NCBI RefSeq assembly: GCF_039503195.1 | Contig: NZ_JBCJKP010000001.1 | Location: forward strand, 10,788,001-10,852,000 | Direction: 5' to 3' | From: Streptomyces mirabilis | GTDB taxonomy: Bacteria > Actinomycetota > Actinomycetes > Streptomycetales > Streptomycetaceae | DNA: 64,000 nucleotides | Shown: piece after piece, positions 1 through 8,045 of the stretch | Numbering within the stretch: the stretch's first letter is position 1 | How the letters are laid out: each line of letters starts with the position of its first letter | Program-made: the position numbers and the translations under genes | Notes under the pieces: model-generated | The model's database searches: none | The model's input: the letters and a program-made list of their open reading frames with translations, nothing else | What the model was told of the DNA's origin: nothing

Positions 1-540
1 GCTCGCTCGTCCCGCTGGAACAGGGGGTCCGCGCCATCCGGGCCGACGCGGCGCTGCACCGCCTTGACGCTGGTCAGCGTCCCGTTGATCCGTGACGGCG
101 CGATCGGGGTTCGAGCGTCCGCTTGTAGTTCGGGTGTTCTTCAATCCTCTGGATTGCCTTCTGGGTCGTCGTCGGGTGATCGGCGAAGTGCTGCTCGATG
201 TCGTCGAAGGAGGCCACGCCTCCGGAACGGCCGGTCGCAGCCCGTAGGCCGCCTGGACCGCGGCCACCGTCTGCTCGTGCGACGAACGCACGATGGCCGC
301 CCCTCGGAGGGGCGCTACGACTTCGTGATTCGAGCTAACGACGATCTCGAACGAGAAATCCACCTCGCGGTTCTTCCCTTCGTTCTGCCGATCAAGCAGG
401 ACCGAGGAGGATCCGCATCCGGCCACCGTGCGCCTCGTACGCACCGCGGCGTCCAGGACGTCCCAGACCATCTGCTCCGCATGCTCGGGCAGTGCCGCGA
501 GCACCTTCGCGGCGGGCAGCGATAGCCGGATCTGCGTACG
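1..540 (-). pseudogene. Degenerate minus-strand coding remnants, unidentified
   Basis: Two patches of plausible minus-strand coding are visible but no intact gene. Near 540-440 the minus strand reads [20 protein letters not shown] followed by VWDVLDAA, which resembles the start of small RelE-like proteins of Streptomyces. It then runs into unrelated sequence. Around 230-110 another frame reads VASFDDIEQHFADHPTTTQK, typical of a real but truncated protein. The two patches are in different frames and neither has a clean start and stop. I infer decayed gene ends joined by deletion; the RelE-like assignment is tentative. Confidence 0.3.
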
Positions 541-631
541 GCTGCTCTCCGGTCACCCGATCCCGCTCCGGATCTCTTCGAAGCCGGACTCGTTTCATTC
601 CCTCAGCGGGTTGATCAGCCAGGCGGGCGTT

Positions 632-844
632 ATGTCTGAGCGCCAGTCCGGCACGGTGAAGTGGTTCAACGAAGCGAAAGGGTTCGGCTTCATCACCCCC
701 GAAAGTGGCCCGGACCTCTTCGTGCACTTCAGGGCGATCCAAGGCAGCGGCTTCAAATGCCTTCGAGAAGGTCAGAAGGTGACCTTCGTTGCGGTGCAGG
801 GGCAGAAGGGCATGCAGGCGGATGAGGTCATCGCAGAGTCCTGA
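632..844 (+). CDS. Cold-shock protein, CspA family
   Basis: A 70-residue single-domain cold-shock protein, an OB-fold that binds single-stranded RNA/DNA and loosens mRNA structure. The RNP1 motif KGFGFI and RNP2-like DLFVHF are both present, and the N-terminal [15 protein letters not shown] block is canonical. The start is the ATG at 632 because the homologous domain begins there; the reading frame is open further upstream but without similarity. Its length matches Streptomyces CspA paralogues (66-70 aa). No partner gene is adjacent. I see no clear strong Shine-Dalgarno sequence, so expression may depend on a 5' leader as for other csp genes (inference). Confidence 0.93.
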   Translation: MSERQSGTVKWFNEAKGFGFITPESGPDLFVHFRAIQGSGFKCLREGQKVTFVAVQGQKGMQADEVIAES

Positions 845-857
845 GCCCCAGTAGCGG

Positions 858-1385
858 TCACAGGACGGCGCCGTGCGGGGTACAGCGGTTTCCGGACAGG
901 GCGTAGCGGCCTGCGGCGAGGCCGTGCTCGAGGTTCTCGCCGCGCGCCTCGCACAATGGCGCCAGGAGGTCGGCGGCGTCGGTGTCCGACAGGTAGGCCG
1001 GAGCGACCTCGCGCATCAACTCGTCGATCGCGTAGGTGGTGGCGGCGAGGTCGTCGACGACGCGACGCAGCTCGGTGAGCGCGGGATCCGCCGGCAGATC
1101 GGCGGCCGAGGGTGCGGGGCGGACGGCCTGGTGGGCAACTGCGCGCACGGTGGGCTCATCGACGGCCTGGAGGCCGCTGTGGGCGAGCATGGCGAGGCGC
1201 CGGGTGATCAGCTCCGCGATGTCGCCCTGGGACTTGCGATCGCCCACCGGATCCGCCGCGCCGCGGGGCCCCGGCCCTCCATGTGACCGGCACCGACGCT
1301 GTGCCCTTACTGCTCCCCGAGACGGGGGCCGGGCGGATTGGCGGCCCATTCGGCTGAGCGCCCACCGGTCTGGCAGACCAGGCAC
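858..1385 (-). CDS. Hypothetical protein, helical, unknown function
   Basis: A minus-strand reading frame whose last ~120 residues look genuinely coding: GDIAELITRRLAMLAHSGLQ, then DEPTVRAVAHQAV, TELRRVVDDLAATTYAIDEL and LLAPLCEARGENLEHGLAAG. It appears all-helical and has no motif I recognise. The first ~55 residues are Arg/Pro-rich and probably not translated, so the true start likely lies near 1240. It ends 13 bases past the cold-shock stop and is convergent with that gene. A small frameshifted zinc-ribbon gene lies just upstream. Confidence 0.5.
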   Translation of the reverse strand: MPGLPDRWALSRMGRQSARPPSRGAVRAQRRCRSHGGPGPRGAADPVGDRKSQGDIAELITRRLAMLAHSGLQAVDEPTVRAVAHQAVRPAPSAADLPADPALTELRRVVDDLAATTYAIDELMREVAPAYLSDTDAADLLAPLCEARGENLEHGLAAGRYALSGNRCTPHGAVL

Positions 1386-1505
1386 AGTTCGTGCCGCCCC
1401 TCATCGGTGACGACCGCCCCCATCCCGGCACACCTCGCAGCCCGCGGCCCGCACCAGGTCGGCGCGGGGGACGGTGCTGGGCGCGCGGTCGGCTCCGTGA
1501 GCCAT
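1307..1505 (-). pseudogene. Small zinc-ribbon protein, frameshifted
   Basis: Starting from ATG at 1505, with a GAAGGG ribosome-binding site about 8 bases upstream, the frame reads MAHGADRAPSTVPRADLVRA and then AAGCEVC. The sequence continues in the next frame as CAGMGAVVTDEGRHELCLVC. Joined across a one-base slip near 1430 these give a ~66-residue protein with a CxxC...CxxC zinc ribbon. As written the first frame stops at 1401. I do not recognise the family. The lesion may be real or a sequencing error. Confidence 0.42.
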
Positions 1506-1614
1506 CGGAGGCCCTTCCCTGGAGGTCGCGCGGTGAACCCGAGGGGTTCCTCGTCCAGGTACACGGGGGTCCTCCGGCCACGGCACATCACGCTGAGCAG
1601 CACGCCCGGGGCGA

Positions 1615-2256
1615 TCAGGACGCGGCGGGAACCGCCGCATCGAGGCCGCGAGAGGCGACGAGCTGTGCACTGCCATCGGCCAAGCGGTAGCACAGGCCCA
1701 CCACGGCGGCCTGGCCGGCGGCGACCTTCTTCACGAGTACCCGGGAGCGGTCCAGCAGCAGGTCGACGGTGTGCCTTACGTGCTCGGCGAGGATCTCCTC
1801 GGGCTCAACCTGTCCGGCGGCCCGTGCTGCCAGCACGCTGGGGGTCACGCGCTCGACGACGTCCCGGATGTATCCGCCCGGTGTCATGCCGCTCTCCAGG
1901 GCGGCGCACGCTGCGCCGACCGCGCCGCACGAGTCGTGGCCGAGGACCACGACCAGCGGGCAGCCCAGGACATCCACGCCGTACTCGATGCTGCCCAGCA
2001 CCTCCGGGCCCATGACGTGGCCTGCGGTGCGCACCACGAACAGGTCGCCCAGGCCGCGGTCGAAGATGATCTCGGCGGCCAGCCGGGAGTCGGAGCACCC
2101 GAACAGCACGGCGAAGGGCTGCTGGGACGGTGCGATCTCGGCGCGGCGGGTGGCGTCCTGGTTGGGGTGCGCGGGGGCACCGGCGACGAAGCGCTGATTA
2201 CCGGCCAGCAGCAGCTCGAAGGCGTCACGGGGCGTCGGGGTCCTGATCTCCGTCAT
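1615..2256 (-). CDS. Beta-class carbonic anhydrase
   Basis: A 213-residue beta-carbonic anhydrase, which interconverts CO2 and bicarbonate using zinc in the cytoplasm. The zinc site is visible: Cys54 and Asp56 in CSDSR, and His107 and Cys110 in GHDSCGA. Asp56 and Arg58 form the usual catalytic dyad. Length and motif spacing match the ~210 aa type II-like enzymes of actinobacteria. The start at 2256 precedes the conserved DAFELLLAGNQRF helix by ten residues. It stands alone, with no bicarbonate transporter or carboxylase next to it, so a role in CO2/pH homeostasis is inference. Confidence 0.95.
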   Translation of the reverse strand: MTEIRTPTPRDAFELLLAGNQRFVAGAPAHPNQDATRRAEIAPSQQPFAVLFGCSDSRLAAEIIFDRGLGDLFVVRTAGHVMGPEVLGSIEYGVDVLGCPLVVVLGHDSCGAVGAACAALESGMTPGGYIRDVVERVTPSVLAARAAGQVEPEEILAEHVRHTVDLLLDRSRVLVKKVAAGQAAVVGLCYRLADGSAQLVASRGLDAAVPAAS

Positions 2257-2357
2257 GGTCGCAGCCTAGGGCCCGTCCATGGACTTTCAGGAACGAGGGT
2301 CGTCCGCGCAGCCTCCGTGTCGTCCCCTTCGTCGAGCGCGGTGCGAGGCCTGATCGG

Positions 2358-2480
2358 TCAGGTCGTGCGGGGCACGGCACGAGCCAGGGGTTCGAGGTCG
2401 CCGTAGCGGGCCGCGTGCAGGACGGCGGCCAGCTCGCGTGCGCGGGACTCGACCTCCACGTCGTACGGTCCGCCGCCCCC
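2358..2480 (-). pseudogene. C-terminal scrap of an unidentified protein
   Basis: The minus strand reads YDVEVESRARELAAVLHAAR followed by YGDLEPLARAVPRTT and a TGA at 2358-2360. The codon pattern looks genuine, but upstream of about 2480 the frame loses coding character. I take it as the tail of a deleted gene and assign no function. Confidence 0.3.
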
Positions 2481-2790
2481 GATACCTGCCTGGCACCGGG
2501 GCCGCGTCAGCTTCCTCCCGAAGCACCGATCTCCCTGAGGGGCCGGGGCCTTCGTGCTGCCGGGCGCCGTTGTGTGCGCCCCGGGCTGAGATGCTGAACT
2601 GGTTGGGCTGCCGGGCCGGTGGACCCAACCATGATGTCACCGGTCCGGCAGCCCGGGAGCGGGGCGCCGATCGGCGCCTCGTGGCTCCTTGGGGGTGCGG
2701 TGCGGGGGCGACAGCGTTCCAGGTCGGCGCTCCTACGCAGCGAGGTGACCACGGTCCGCAGGTCTGTGGCGACGCCATGAGGGGGAGGGG

Positions 2791-2991
2791 GTGACCGCAG
2801 CAACCTGTCTCTACGTGGTCTGCGGCCCCGTGTCGGAGGCCTGCACGATGGCCCGTGCGGGACACCCGCAACCGGTGGTGGTGCGTCCGGACGGGACGGT
2901 CACCTGTCCTGGCGTCCCGGCTTCGACGCCGCTCGGCCTGGGCGGCTACCCGTTCGAGACCGCCGAGTTCTCCTTGCCAAAGGGGTCTTAA
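2791..2991 (+). pseudogene. Internal fragment of a SpoIIE/PP2C-type phosphatase
   Basis: About 64 residues match the core of SpoIIE-family (PP2C-like) serine phosphatase domains found in Streptomyces RsbU/PAS-SpoIIE proteins. Diagnostic stretches are TCLYVVCGPVSEACTMARAG, then HPQPVVVRPDGTVT and PLGLGGYPFETAEF, the part after the first metal site. Intact proteins have several hundred residues. Here both the N-terminal sensor/phosphatase start and the C-terminal ATPase-like region are gone, so this is a remnant. It ends about 90 bases before IS200/IS605 debris, which suggests transposition-associated loss. Confidence 0.6.
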
Positions 2992-3080
2992 CTGCTATGG
3001 GCTTCGTCTTCGAATCTCAGTGTTTGTCAACTTCCTTTAACGGGCGGGGTGTTGTCGGTGGCGGCCGGTAGCCTGATCGG

Positions 3081-3200
3081 GTGATCGTCACGCATGCCTA
3101 CCGGTTTGCACTGGACCCGACGCCTGGTCAGGCCAGGGCGCTGCTGCGGCATGCCGGTGCGGCCCGGGTGGCGTTCAACTGGGGTATCGCGCAGGTGGGG
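3081..3200 (+). pseudogene. N-terminal fragment of a tnpB/OrfB transposase
   Basis: The first ~40 residues read MIVTHAYRFALDPTPGQARA and then FNWGIAQV, the typical N-terminus of IS605-type OrfB/TnpB proteins. The reading then breaks off exactly where the tail of the neighbouring minus-strand tnpA begins (about 3195). This is therefore a second, older tnpB truncated by the IS200/IS605 element at 3195-4885. Confidence 0.6.
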
Positions 3201-3619
3201 ACGTTTCTGGTTTTCGATGTACTCCTTGATGACAGCGAGCGGGGCGCCCCCGCACGAGGCGGCGAAGTAGGACGGCGACCAGAAGTGGTCACCCCACAGG
3301 TAGTTGCGGATGTGGCCGGGGAACTCCTGCCGCAGGCGCCGGGCGGAGACGCCCTTGAGGGAGTCTACGAGCCGGGAGATGGCGACCTTGGGCGGGTAGT
3401 GCACGAGCAGGTGGACGTGATCGCGTTCGCCGTTGAACTCCCGCAGCTCCGCGCCGAAGTCGGTACACACGTCGTGCATGACCTCTTCGCAGCGCCGAAG
3501 GATCTCGTCGGTGAACGGTCCGCGCCGATACTGGGGGTGAAGACCAAGTGGGCGTGCAGGGTGTCGACGACGCTATGGCCCCTGCGAATCTCGGGGGTTG
3601 GTTCCCTGCGTGGTGACAT
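3195..3619 (-). pseudogene. tnpA: IS200/IS605 family Y1 transposase TnpA, frameshifted
   Basis: TnpA is the HUH/Y1 single-strand transposase of IS200/IS605 elements. The frame from 3619 reads HSVVDTLHAHLVFTP and then loses register; the other frame carries the rest from MHDVCTDFGAELREFNGE onward. The HUH motif HVHLLVHY and the tyrosine helix ending EYIENQKRP are both intact. The slip is at about 3533-3540, where CCCCAG replaces an expected CCCCAAG (LVFTPKYRRGP), so a single base is missing. The frame runs on past the normal C-terminus to 3027. It is divergent from tnpB, as in IS605. Confidence 0.75.
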
Positions 3620-3642
3620 AGATCAACGTTACGATTACGCTC

Positions 3643-4801
3643 ATGAAGATCGTGACGCAGGTCAAGCTCATGCCGGACGCCGCGCAGGCGTCCGCGCTTG
3701 AGCGCACCCTGGGCACGGTCAACGACACCGCGAACTGGGTGTCGGAGGTGGCGTTCGAGCACGGCGTGCCGCGTGAGTACGAGCTGCGCAATCACACCTA
3801 TGCCGAACTCAAAGCCCGTGGGCTGGGAGCGCAGGCCGCGCAACACGTCATCAAGAAGGTGCGCGACTCATACACCGCGCTCAAGGCCAACATCCGGGCC
3901 GGGAACCTCGGCAAGGACGGTTCCAGGCGTCGCCGCAAGGCTGAGTCCAAGCCGGTCACCTTTCGCCCCGAGGCCGCCCAGCCGTATGACGACCGGTGCC
4001 TGAGCTGGCAGTACGACCAGCGGACCGTGTCCATCTGGACCGTGGACGGCCGGGTCAAGAACATCCGCTTCGTCTGCTCCGCCGACGCGCTCAAGATGCT
4101 CCAGGTGCACCGGCAGGGCGAATCCGACCTGATCGAGCGCGACGGCGTCTTCTACCTCGTCGCCACCTGTGACGTGCCCGAGGCCGAGCGGTACGAGCCG
4201 GACGGCTTCATCGGGGTGGACCTGGGCATCGAGAACATCGCCACCACCTCCGCCGGCTACCTCGCCGCCGGGCGGGGGCTCCACCGGTACCGCAAACGAC
4301 AGCTCGCCCTGCGGGCCAAGCTCCGGAAGAAGCCGCACCAACAGCGCCAAGCGGCGACTCAAGGCCCGTGCCCGCAAAGAGGCGCGGCACGCCGCCAACC
4401 AGTACCACATCATCTCCAAGACGATCGTGACCGAGGCTGAACACACCGGGCGCGGCCTGTCCCTCGAAGAACTCAAGGGCATCCGCAACCGGGTACGGCT
4501 CCGCAAGCCCCAACGGGTCGCACTCCACTCCTGGGCCTTCGCCCAGCTGGGAGACTTCATCGTCTACAAGGCCAAGCGGGCCGGTGTGCCCCTGGTCTTC
4601 GTTGATCCCGCGTACACGTCGCAGACGTGCGCCGGGTGCGGCCACCTCGACAAGCGCAACCGTGTCGACCAGGAGCTTTTCATCTGCCGGGGGTGCGGGG
4701 TCGTTGCCCACGCCGACCGGAATGCTTCCCACAACATCGCCACCCGTGGCGGGAGCGTGTGGAATGCGGGGCGTGAGTCACGCGTCCCTGCCACCCCATA
4801 A
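3643..4801 (+). pseudogene. tnpB: TnpB RNA-guided nuclease, frameshifted
   Basis: TnpB is the RuvC-like, omega-RNA-guided nuclease of IS200/IS605 elements and the ancestor of Cas12. The N-terminal helical part runs from ATG 3643. The first RuvC aspartate is in GFIGVDLGIENIAT. Near 4335 the frame slips: one frame ends LRKKPHQQRQAATQ while the next continues NSAKRRLKARARKEARH. Downstream are the RuvC-II glutamate (LSLEELKGIRNR), the zinc finger (CAGCGH...CRGC) and the RuvC-III aspartate (HADRNASHNIA). All catalytic residues survive but are split across two frames, so the protein is presumably inactive. Confidence 0.8.
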
Positions 4802-4885
4802 CGGGGTGTCTGAACGGAGGAGTTCACCCCAGCAGCCAGTTGGGCACTACCTCCAAGCCCGGTCCTTTAGGGCCGGGTCAAGTTG
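4802..4885 (+). ncRNA. IS200/IS605 right end / omega (re)RNA scaffold
   Basis: Just after the tnpB stop lies an 80-base segment ending in a GC-rich hairpin (4858-4877: CCCGG, loop around CCTTTA, CCGGG), followed by GTCAAGTTGAC. IS605-group elements end in such a subterminal hairpin, and the 3' part of tnpB plus this end is transcribed as the omega RNA guiding TnpB. The guide would be the flanking bases after about 4887. The assignment rests on position and hairpin only. Confidence 0.45.
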
Positions 4886-5235
4886 ACTAGCGGCCACTGG
4901 TGGCGCCACGGCGCGAAAGTCCGGTGTGAGCTCATGGGGCAGTGAAGGCACGGCCTGGTCTGCCGAACCCTGCCCGAGCTGCGCCCTGAGCGCCCGTCAT
5001 GGCTTGGCCGATCCTCCTGCTGAGGCGGCGGACGCGGACCCGCCACCGCTCTGCCCCGGACCAGTCCGTCGCCGTACCGCACGCAGTCCTGGATACGACG
5101 GTCGCTTTCGCCATGCGCAGCGCGCAGTCCTGGCCACTCCGACCCTCTTCGCCGGCCTGCAGGGCGCGGACGTTGCCCGCCTGCCGGAACTGACCTGGGC
5201 GTTCAGATCCCCGTTTGTCGTCGCGCTCAACATCG
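4886..5235. other. No gene recognised
   Basis: This stretch between the IS200/IS605 right end and the FUSC gene has several short overlapping frames but none with recognisable protein motifs or a good ribosome-binding site. I see no coding feature here. Confidence 0.5.
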
Positions 5236-6393
5236 TCAGTCCTGGACGAGCTGATCGGCCAGACGGCGCGCCTGGACCACCAGGGCGCCGTGCGTCGCCA
5301 GCGCGTCGGGATCGTCCCGCACGGTGCCGGGCAGCTGCCGGTGAAGTTCGTCGAGGCTGCCGCGCAGCTCGTCCACGGCCTCACGGAGGGCCCTTTCGGC
5401 CGCCTGATCGGTGCCGTTCTGCGCGAACCGGGTCTGCCCGTAGAGACCGACCGCCCGGGCGGTGTGGCGCAGGAAGTCGGCGTAGGGACCGGTGATCTGC
5501 GGGCCGGTGCGGACCGCCTCGTCGTCGTGGAGGGCGATCTCCAGCACGGTGCGGGTCACACCGGCGATGTGCACGGCGACCTGGTCCAGCATGGCCAGCG
5601 CGTCGTCGTACCCCTGGCCGGGCGGCGGGATGCCACCCGTGCCGAGCCCCCGGTGATTGCCCCGCATGCTCTCGCGGCTCCAGCCGATCGCGGAGCGGCC
5701 CTGGTCGACCAGGCGTCCCAGTCGTAGCGCGCGCTCGTGCCAGCCCCGGGCTGTCTGCCCGTCCCACTGACCGTCGGCCAGTGCCTGGGCCACCGCGGAC
5801 AGAATCTGCTGCGCCTCGTCGGCGGCGTCCTTGAGGGCGGCGCGGGTGTCGCGCAGGTACACCGGGGGCCGGACCAGCGCGTTGACCGCGATGCCGACCA
5901 CCGCGCCGAAGACCGCCTCCGCGATACGCGCGCCCGACGTGGCCAGGGTGACCCGGCCGTCGGTCAGGACGAACAGCGCGCCGGTGGCGGCATAGATGCC
6001 CTGGCTGCCCAGGCGCCGCCACTGCGCCAGCAGCAGCACCACCGGAAGCACCACGACCATCGAGACCATCGTGCCGCCCAGGGCCAACGCGACGGCTGTC
6101 GCCACCATCGTGCCCACCGCGATGGCCGCCAGCTGCTGCAGGCCGTGCGCGAGCGACCGGTACACCGTCGACTCCACCAGCACGACCGCCATCCACGGGG
6201 CGACGAACGCCACCGGCGCTCGCAACCACCACCCGGCCACCGCCCACGCCAGACAGGCGGCCAGCGCCGCCTTGCTGGCCTGCATCGTCAGATCCCGTTC
6301 ACGACCCGGTCCCCTCCACACCCGCCGCACCGCCAGTACCGGACCCCCGGCGTGACGACGAACCACCCCTCCCGCCCAACCCGCCCACTCCAT
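5236..6393 (-). CDS. FUSC / aromatic acid exporter-like membrane protein
   Basis: A 385-residue protein with a hydrophobic N-terminal half (about residues 37-170) of five or six membrane segments, including ALAACLAWAVAGWWL and WMAVVLVESTVYRSLAHGLQ. A polar helical cytoplasmic half follows. This layout and the pattern of short hydrophobic repeats fit the FUSC/ArAE family, in which some members export aromatic acids. Gly-Thr-Met and Gly-Leu-Arg-type turns are present. The start could also be an internal GTG near 6360 or the ATG at about 6285 (MQASKAALAAC), which sits closer to the first membrane helix. The substrate cannot be read from sequence and no operon partner is visible. Confidence 0.75.
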   Translation of the reverse strand: MEWAGWAGGVVRRHAGGPVLAVRRVWRGPGRERDLTMQASKAALAACLAWAVAGWWLRAPVAFVAPWMAVVLVESTVYRSLAHGLQQLAAIAVGTMVATAVALALGGTMVSMVVVLPVVLLLAQWRRLGSQGIYAATGALFVLTDGRVTLATSGARIAEAVFGAVVGIAVNALVRPPVYLRDTRAALKDAADEAQQILSAVAQALADGQWDGQTARGWHERALRLGRLVDQGRSAIGWSRESMRGNHRGLGTGGIPPPGQGYDDALAMLDQVAVHIAGVTRTVLEIALHDDEAVRTGPQITGPYADFLRHTARAVGLYGQTRFAQNGTDQAAERALREAVDELRGSLDELHRQLPGTVRDDPDALATHGALVVQARRLADQLVQD

Positions 6394-6694
6394 GACCGAC
6401 CAAGTGCCCTGCCAGACAGGACGGATGCGTACCTGTGGCGATCTTCATTGGCGGATGCCACCGCCAGGGCCCGTCCATGGGGGACGCTCGACCTGACCGG
6501 CTCTGAGGCCGGCCAGGTCACCGCTGACGTACCTGTGTTCGGGGACGCGGACGTCGATCTTTCCTTCAGCACCGCACACACCGCGTTCGAGACGTGGCGG
6601 GACTTCGCTCCGGCACGGCGGTAGCCCAGTCCGATGCGTGTAGCCGACGTTCGGGAGGGCCCGCAGGCACACGACGGTTCGGAGGTGGACAACT
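6394..6694. other. Intergenic, no clear gene
   Basis: A plus-strand frame ending at 6624 (LDLTGSEAGQVTADV, then STAHTAFETWRDFAPARR) has some coding character but no start of its own and no similarity I recognise. It may be the tail of a deleted gene. The last 15 bases carry the ribosome-binding site GGAGG (6681-6685) of the next small gene. Confidence 0.35.
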
Positions 6695-6847
6695 GTGGTT
6701 CCCCTGCTACTTGTTCTGCTGCTGGCCCTGATTCTCTTCGGTGCGGGTTTCGCGCTGAGAATTCTGTGGTGGGTCGCGATCGTCGTCCTGGTCTTGTGGC
6801 TCGTCGGCTTCGTTGCGCGTCCGAAGGGTGGCAGCGGTCGCTGGTAG
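6695..6847 (+). CDS. Small hydrophobic single/double-pass protein (50 aa)
   Basis: A 50-residue protein starting at GTG 6695 with GGAGG nine bases upstream. It consists of VVPLLLVLLLALILFGAGFA, a short Leu-Arg turn, ILWWVAIVVLVLWLVGFVAR and a basic tail GGSGRW. It is clearly paralogous to the 56-residue protein at 7875-8045 (same FGAGF, LWW and WL-GF landmarks). Proteins of this type are common in Streptomyces and carry no assigned function. Two amphipathic or membrane helices are predicted. It precedes a PRC-barrel gene in the same direction. Confidence 0.8.
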   Translation: MVPLLLVLLLALILFGAGFALRILWWVAIVVLVLWLVGFVARPKGGSGRW

Positions 6848-7035
6848 TTGAGGGTGAAAATATTTGCAAGAGCCGGAGAGGTTTCGGGATGCCGGCTTGA
6901 ATTCGGGGCGTGCGAACCCGGATGACGGGCACCCGCAACTGTGGCGGTCGAAGAAGCCGCTGTGTACGGCGTACGGAAAAGGAGGATCGGCGGGAGTCTT
7001 CGTCGTCCTCCGTTTACCGGAGGAGTTGTTTTCGC

Positions 7036-7407
7036 GTGACTGAGAATGTGTGGAGTTACAGGTCGACCGCGGGTCGTCTTGCGGACGCCGACCTCACTGG
7101 ATACAAGGTCGAGGCGAAGGACGGCAGTATCGGCAAGGTCGACAAGCACTCCGACGAGGTCGGTGACGCCTATCTGGTGGTCGACGCCGGTGTGTGGATC
7201 TTCGGCAAGGAGGTCATGCTGCCGGCGAGCACGGTCGTGAGCATCGACCCGAACGAGAAGAAGGTCTTCCTCGGCCTCACCAAGCAACAGATCAAGGAAT
7301 CCCCGGAGTTCGACCGCGAGAAGCACCTCGGTGACCCGGGCTACCGCGACGAACTGGGCACCTATTACGGCACCGGGGGCGCCCCGTTCGGTGGCCCGCA
7401 CGCCTGA
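7036..7407 (+). CDS. PRC-barrel domain protein
   Basis: A 123-residue protein from GTG 7036, preceded by a strong AGGAGG-type site near 7018-7024. Residues ~18-85 form a PRC-barrel: DLTGYKVEAKDGSIGKVDKH, then DAYLVVDAGVWIFGKEVMLP and STVVSIDPNEKKVFLGLTKQ. The tail is Gly/Tyr-rich (TYYGTGGAPFGG). PRC-barrels occur in RimM and in stress-associated proteins and mediate protein-protein or protein-RNA contact; the specific role here is unknown. The upstream open frame lacks domain similarity, so the GTG is preferred. A strong terminator follows. Confidence 0.85.
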   Translation: MTENVWSYRSTAGRLADADLTGYKVEAKDGSIGKVDKHSDEVGDAYLVVDAGVWIFGKEVMLPASTVVSIDPNEKKVFLGLTKQQIKESPEFDREKHLGDPGYRDELGTYYGTGGAPFGGPHA

Positions 7408-7430
7408 CCGGAAGCTCTCTGAGCACCATG

Positions 7431-7460
7431 GCCCCGGGACTCGTCACAGAGTCCCGGGGC
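7431..7460 (+). terminator. Perfect 12-bp stem terminator after PRC-barrel gene
   Basis: GCCCCGGGACTC pairs perfectly with GAGTCCCGGGGC around the six-base loop GTCACA, 23 bases after the PRC-barrel stop. There is no long T tract, as is usual for Streptomyces terminators. Confidence 0.85.
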
Positions 7461-7591
7461 TCTTGCGTGGCGCGGAGAACTAGGCTGTCCGCCTGAAGAT
7501 CGTTCGGGCTGTCGGCGGCGGCTGAACCAAGAGCGTTTCCAAGTCTTCCAGGCTGGGGCGACGAACCGGACGGGGCCCTATCCGACCGCCG

Positions 7592-7801
7592 CTATTCGTC
7601 CGATTCATCCGACGTCGCAGCCTGCGTGCTCTGCTTAGAGGAATTCCGCTCGGCGTTGTCCGATGCGGAATTCTTGTTTTCCTCGTCTTCCTGCGTTCGG
7701 GGACGCACGGCTTCCTCCGCTTCGTCCCGAGCCTCCTGGTCGCCGCCTTCCCCGAGAGCCTGGGACGGAGGGGTGGGCTTCGAGTGCTTCTGCTCGCTCA
7801 T
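7592..7801 (-). CDS. Small highly charged, probably disordered protein (69 aa)
   Basis: A 69-residue protein starting ATG 7801 with AGGAG seven bases upstream (minus strand). The composition is dominated by Glu, Asp, Lys, Ser, Gln and Asn: EGGDQEARDEAEEAVRPRTQ, then EDEENKNSASDNAERNSS. It has no hydrophobic core, so I expect it to be intrinsically disordered. Similar acidic small proteins occur beside stress genes in Streptomyces, but I know of no function. It lies between two small hydrophobic-protein genes. Confidence 0.7.
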   Translation of the reverse strand: MSEQKHSKPTPPSQALGEGGDQEARDEAEEAVRPRTQEDEENKNSASDNAERNSSKQSTQAATSDESDE

Positions 7802-7874
7802 AGGTGCTCCTGGTGTCGTGTGAGGGTTTCCGATCAGAATGCGGCCCGTATCGGACGCTACGAGCTCTACAGCT

Positions 7875-8045
7875 CTACCAGCGATACCAACGTCCTCGAT
7901 TTCCGCTCGCGCTCGTTCCGCGCATCAGGAATCCCAGGAGCCAGAGGACGAGAACGGCCAGAGCGATCCACCAGAGGATCTGGACCGTGAAACCGGCGCC
8001 GAAGAGGATCAGCACCAAGAGCAATACCAACAGGATGGGAACCAT
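7875..8045 (-). CDS. Small hydrophobic protein (56 aa), paralogue of 6695-6847
   Basis: It starts at ATG 8045 with GGAGG eight bases upstream and ends at TAG 7875-7877. The sequence MVPILLVLLLVLILFGAGFT, then ILWWIALAVLVLWLLGFLMR and a basic GNRGRWYRW tail mirror the 50-residue protein 1.2 kb away. Two hydrophobic helices separated by a polar turn are predicted. A very long frame on the same strand running through it to 12038 is an artefact of GC bias. No function is known. Confidence 0.85.
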   Translation of the reverse strand: MVPILLVLLLVLILFGAGFTVQILWWIALAVLVLWLLGFLMRGTSASGNRGRWYRW

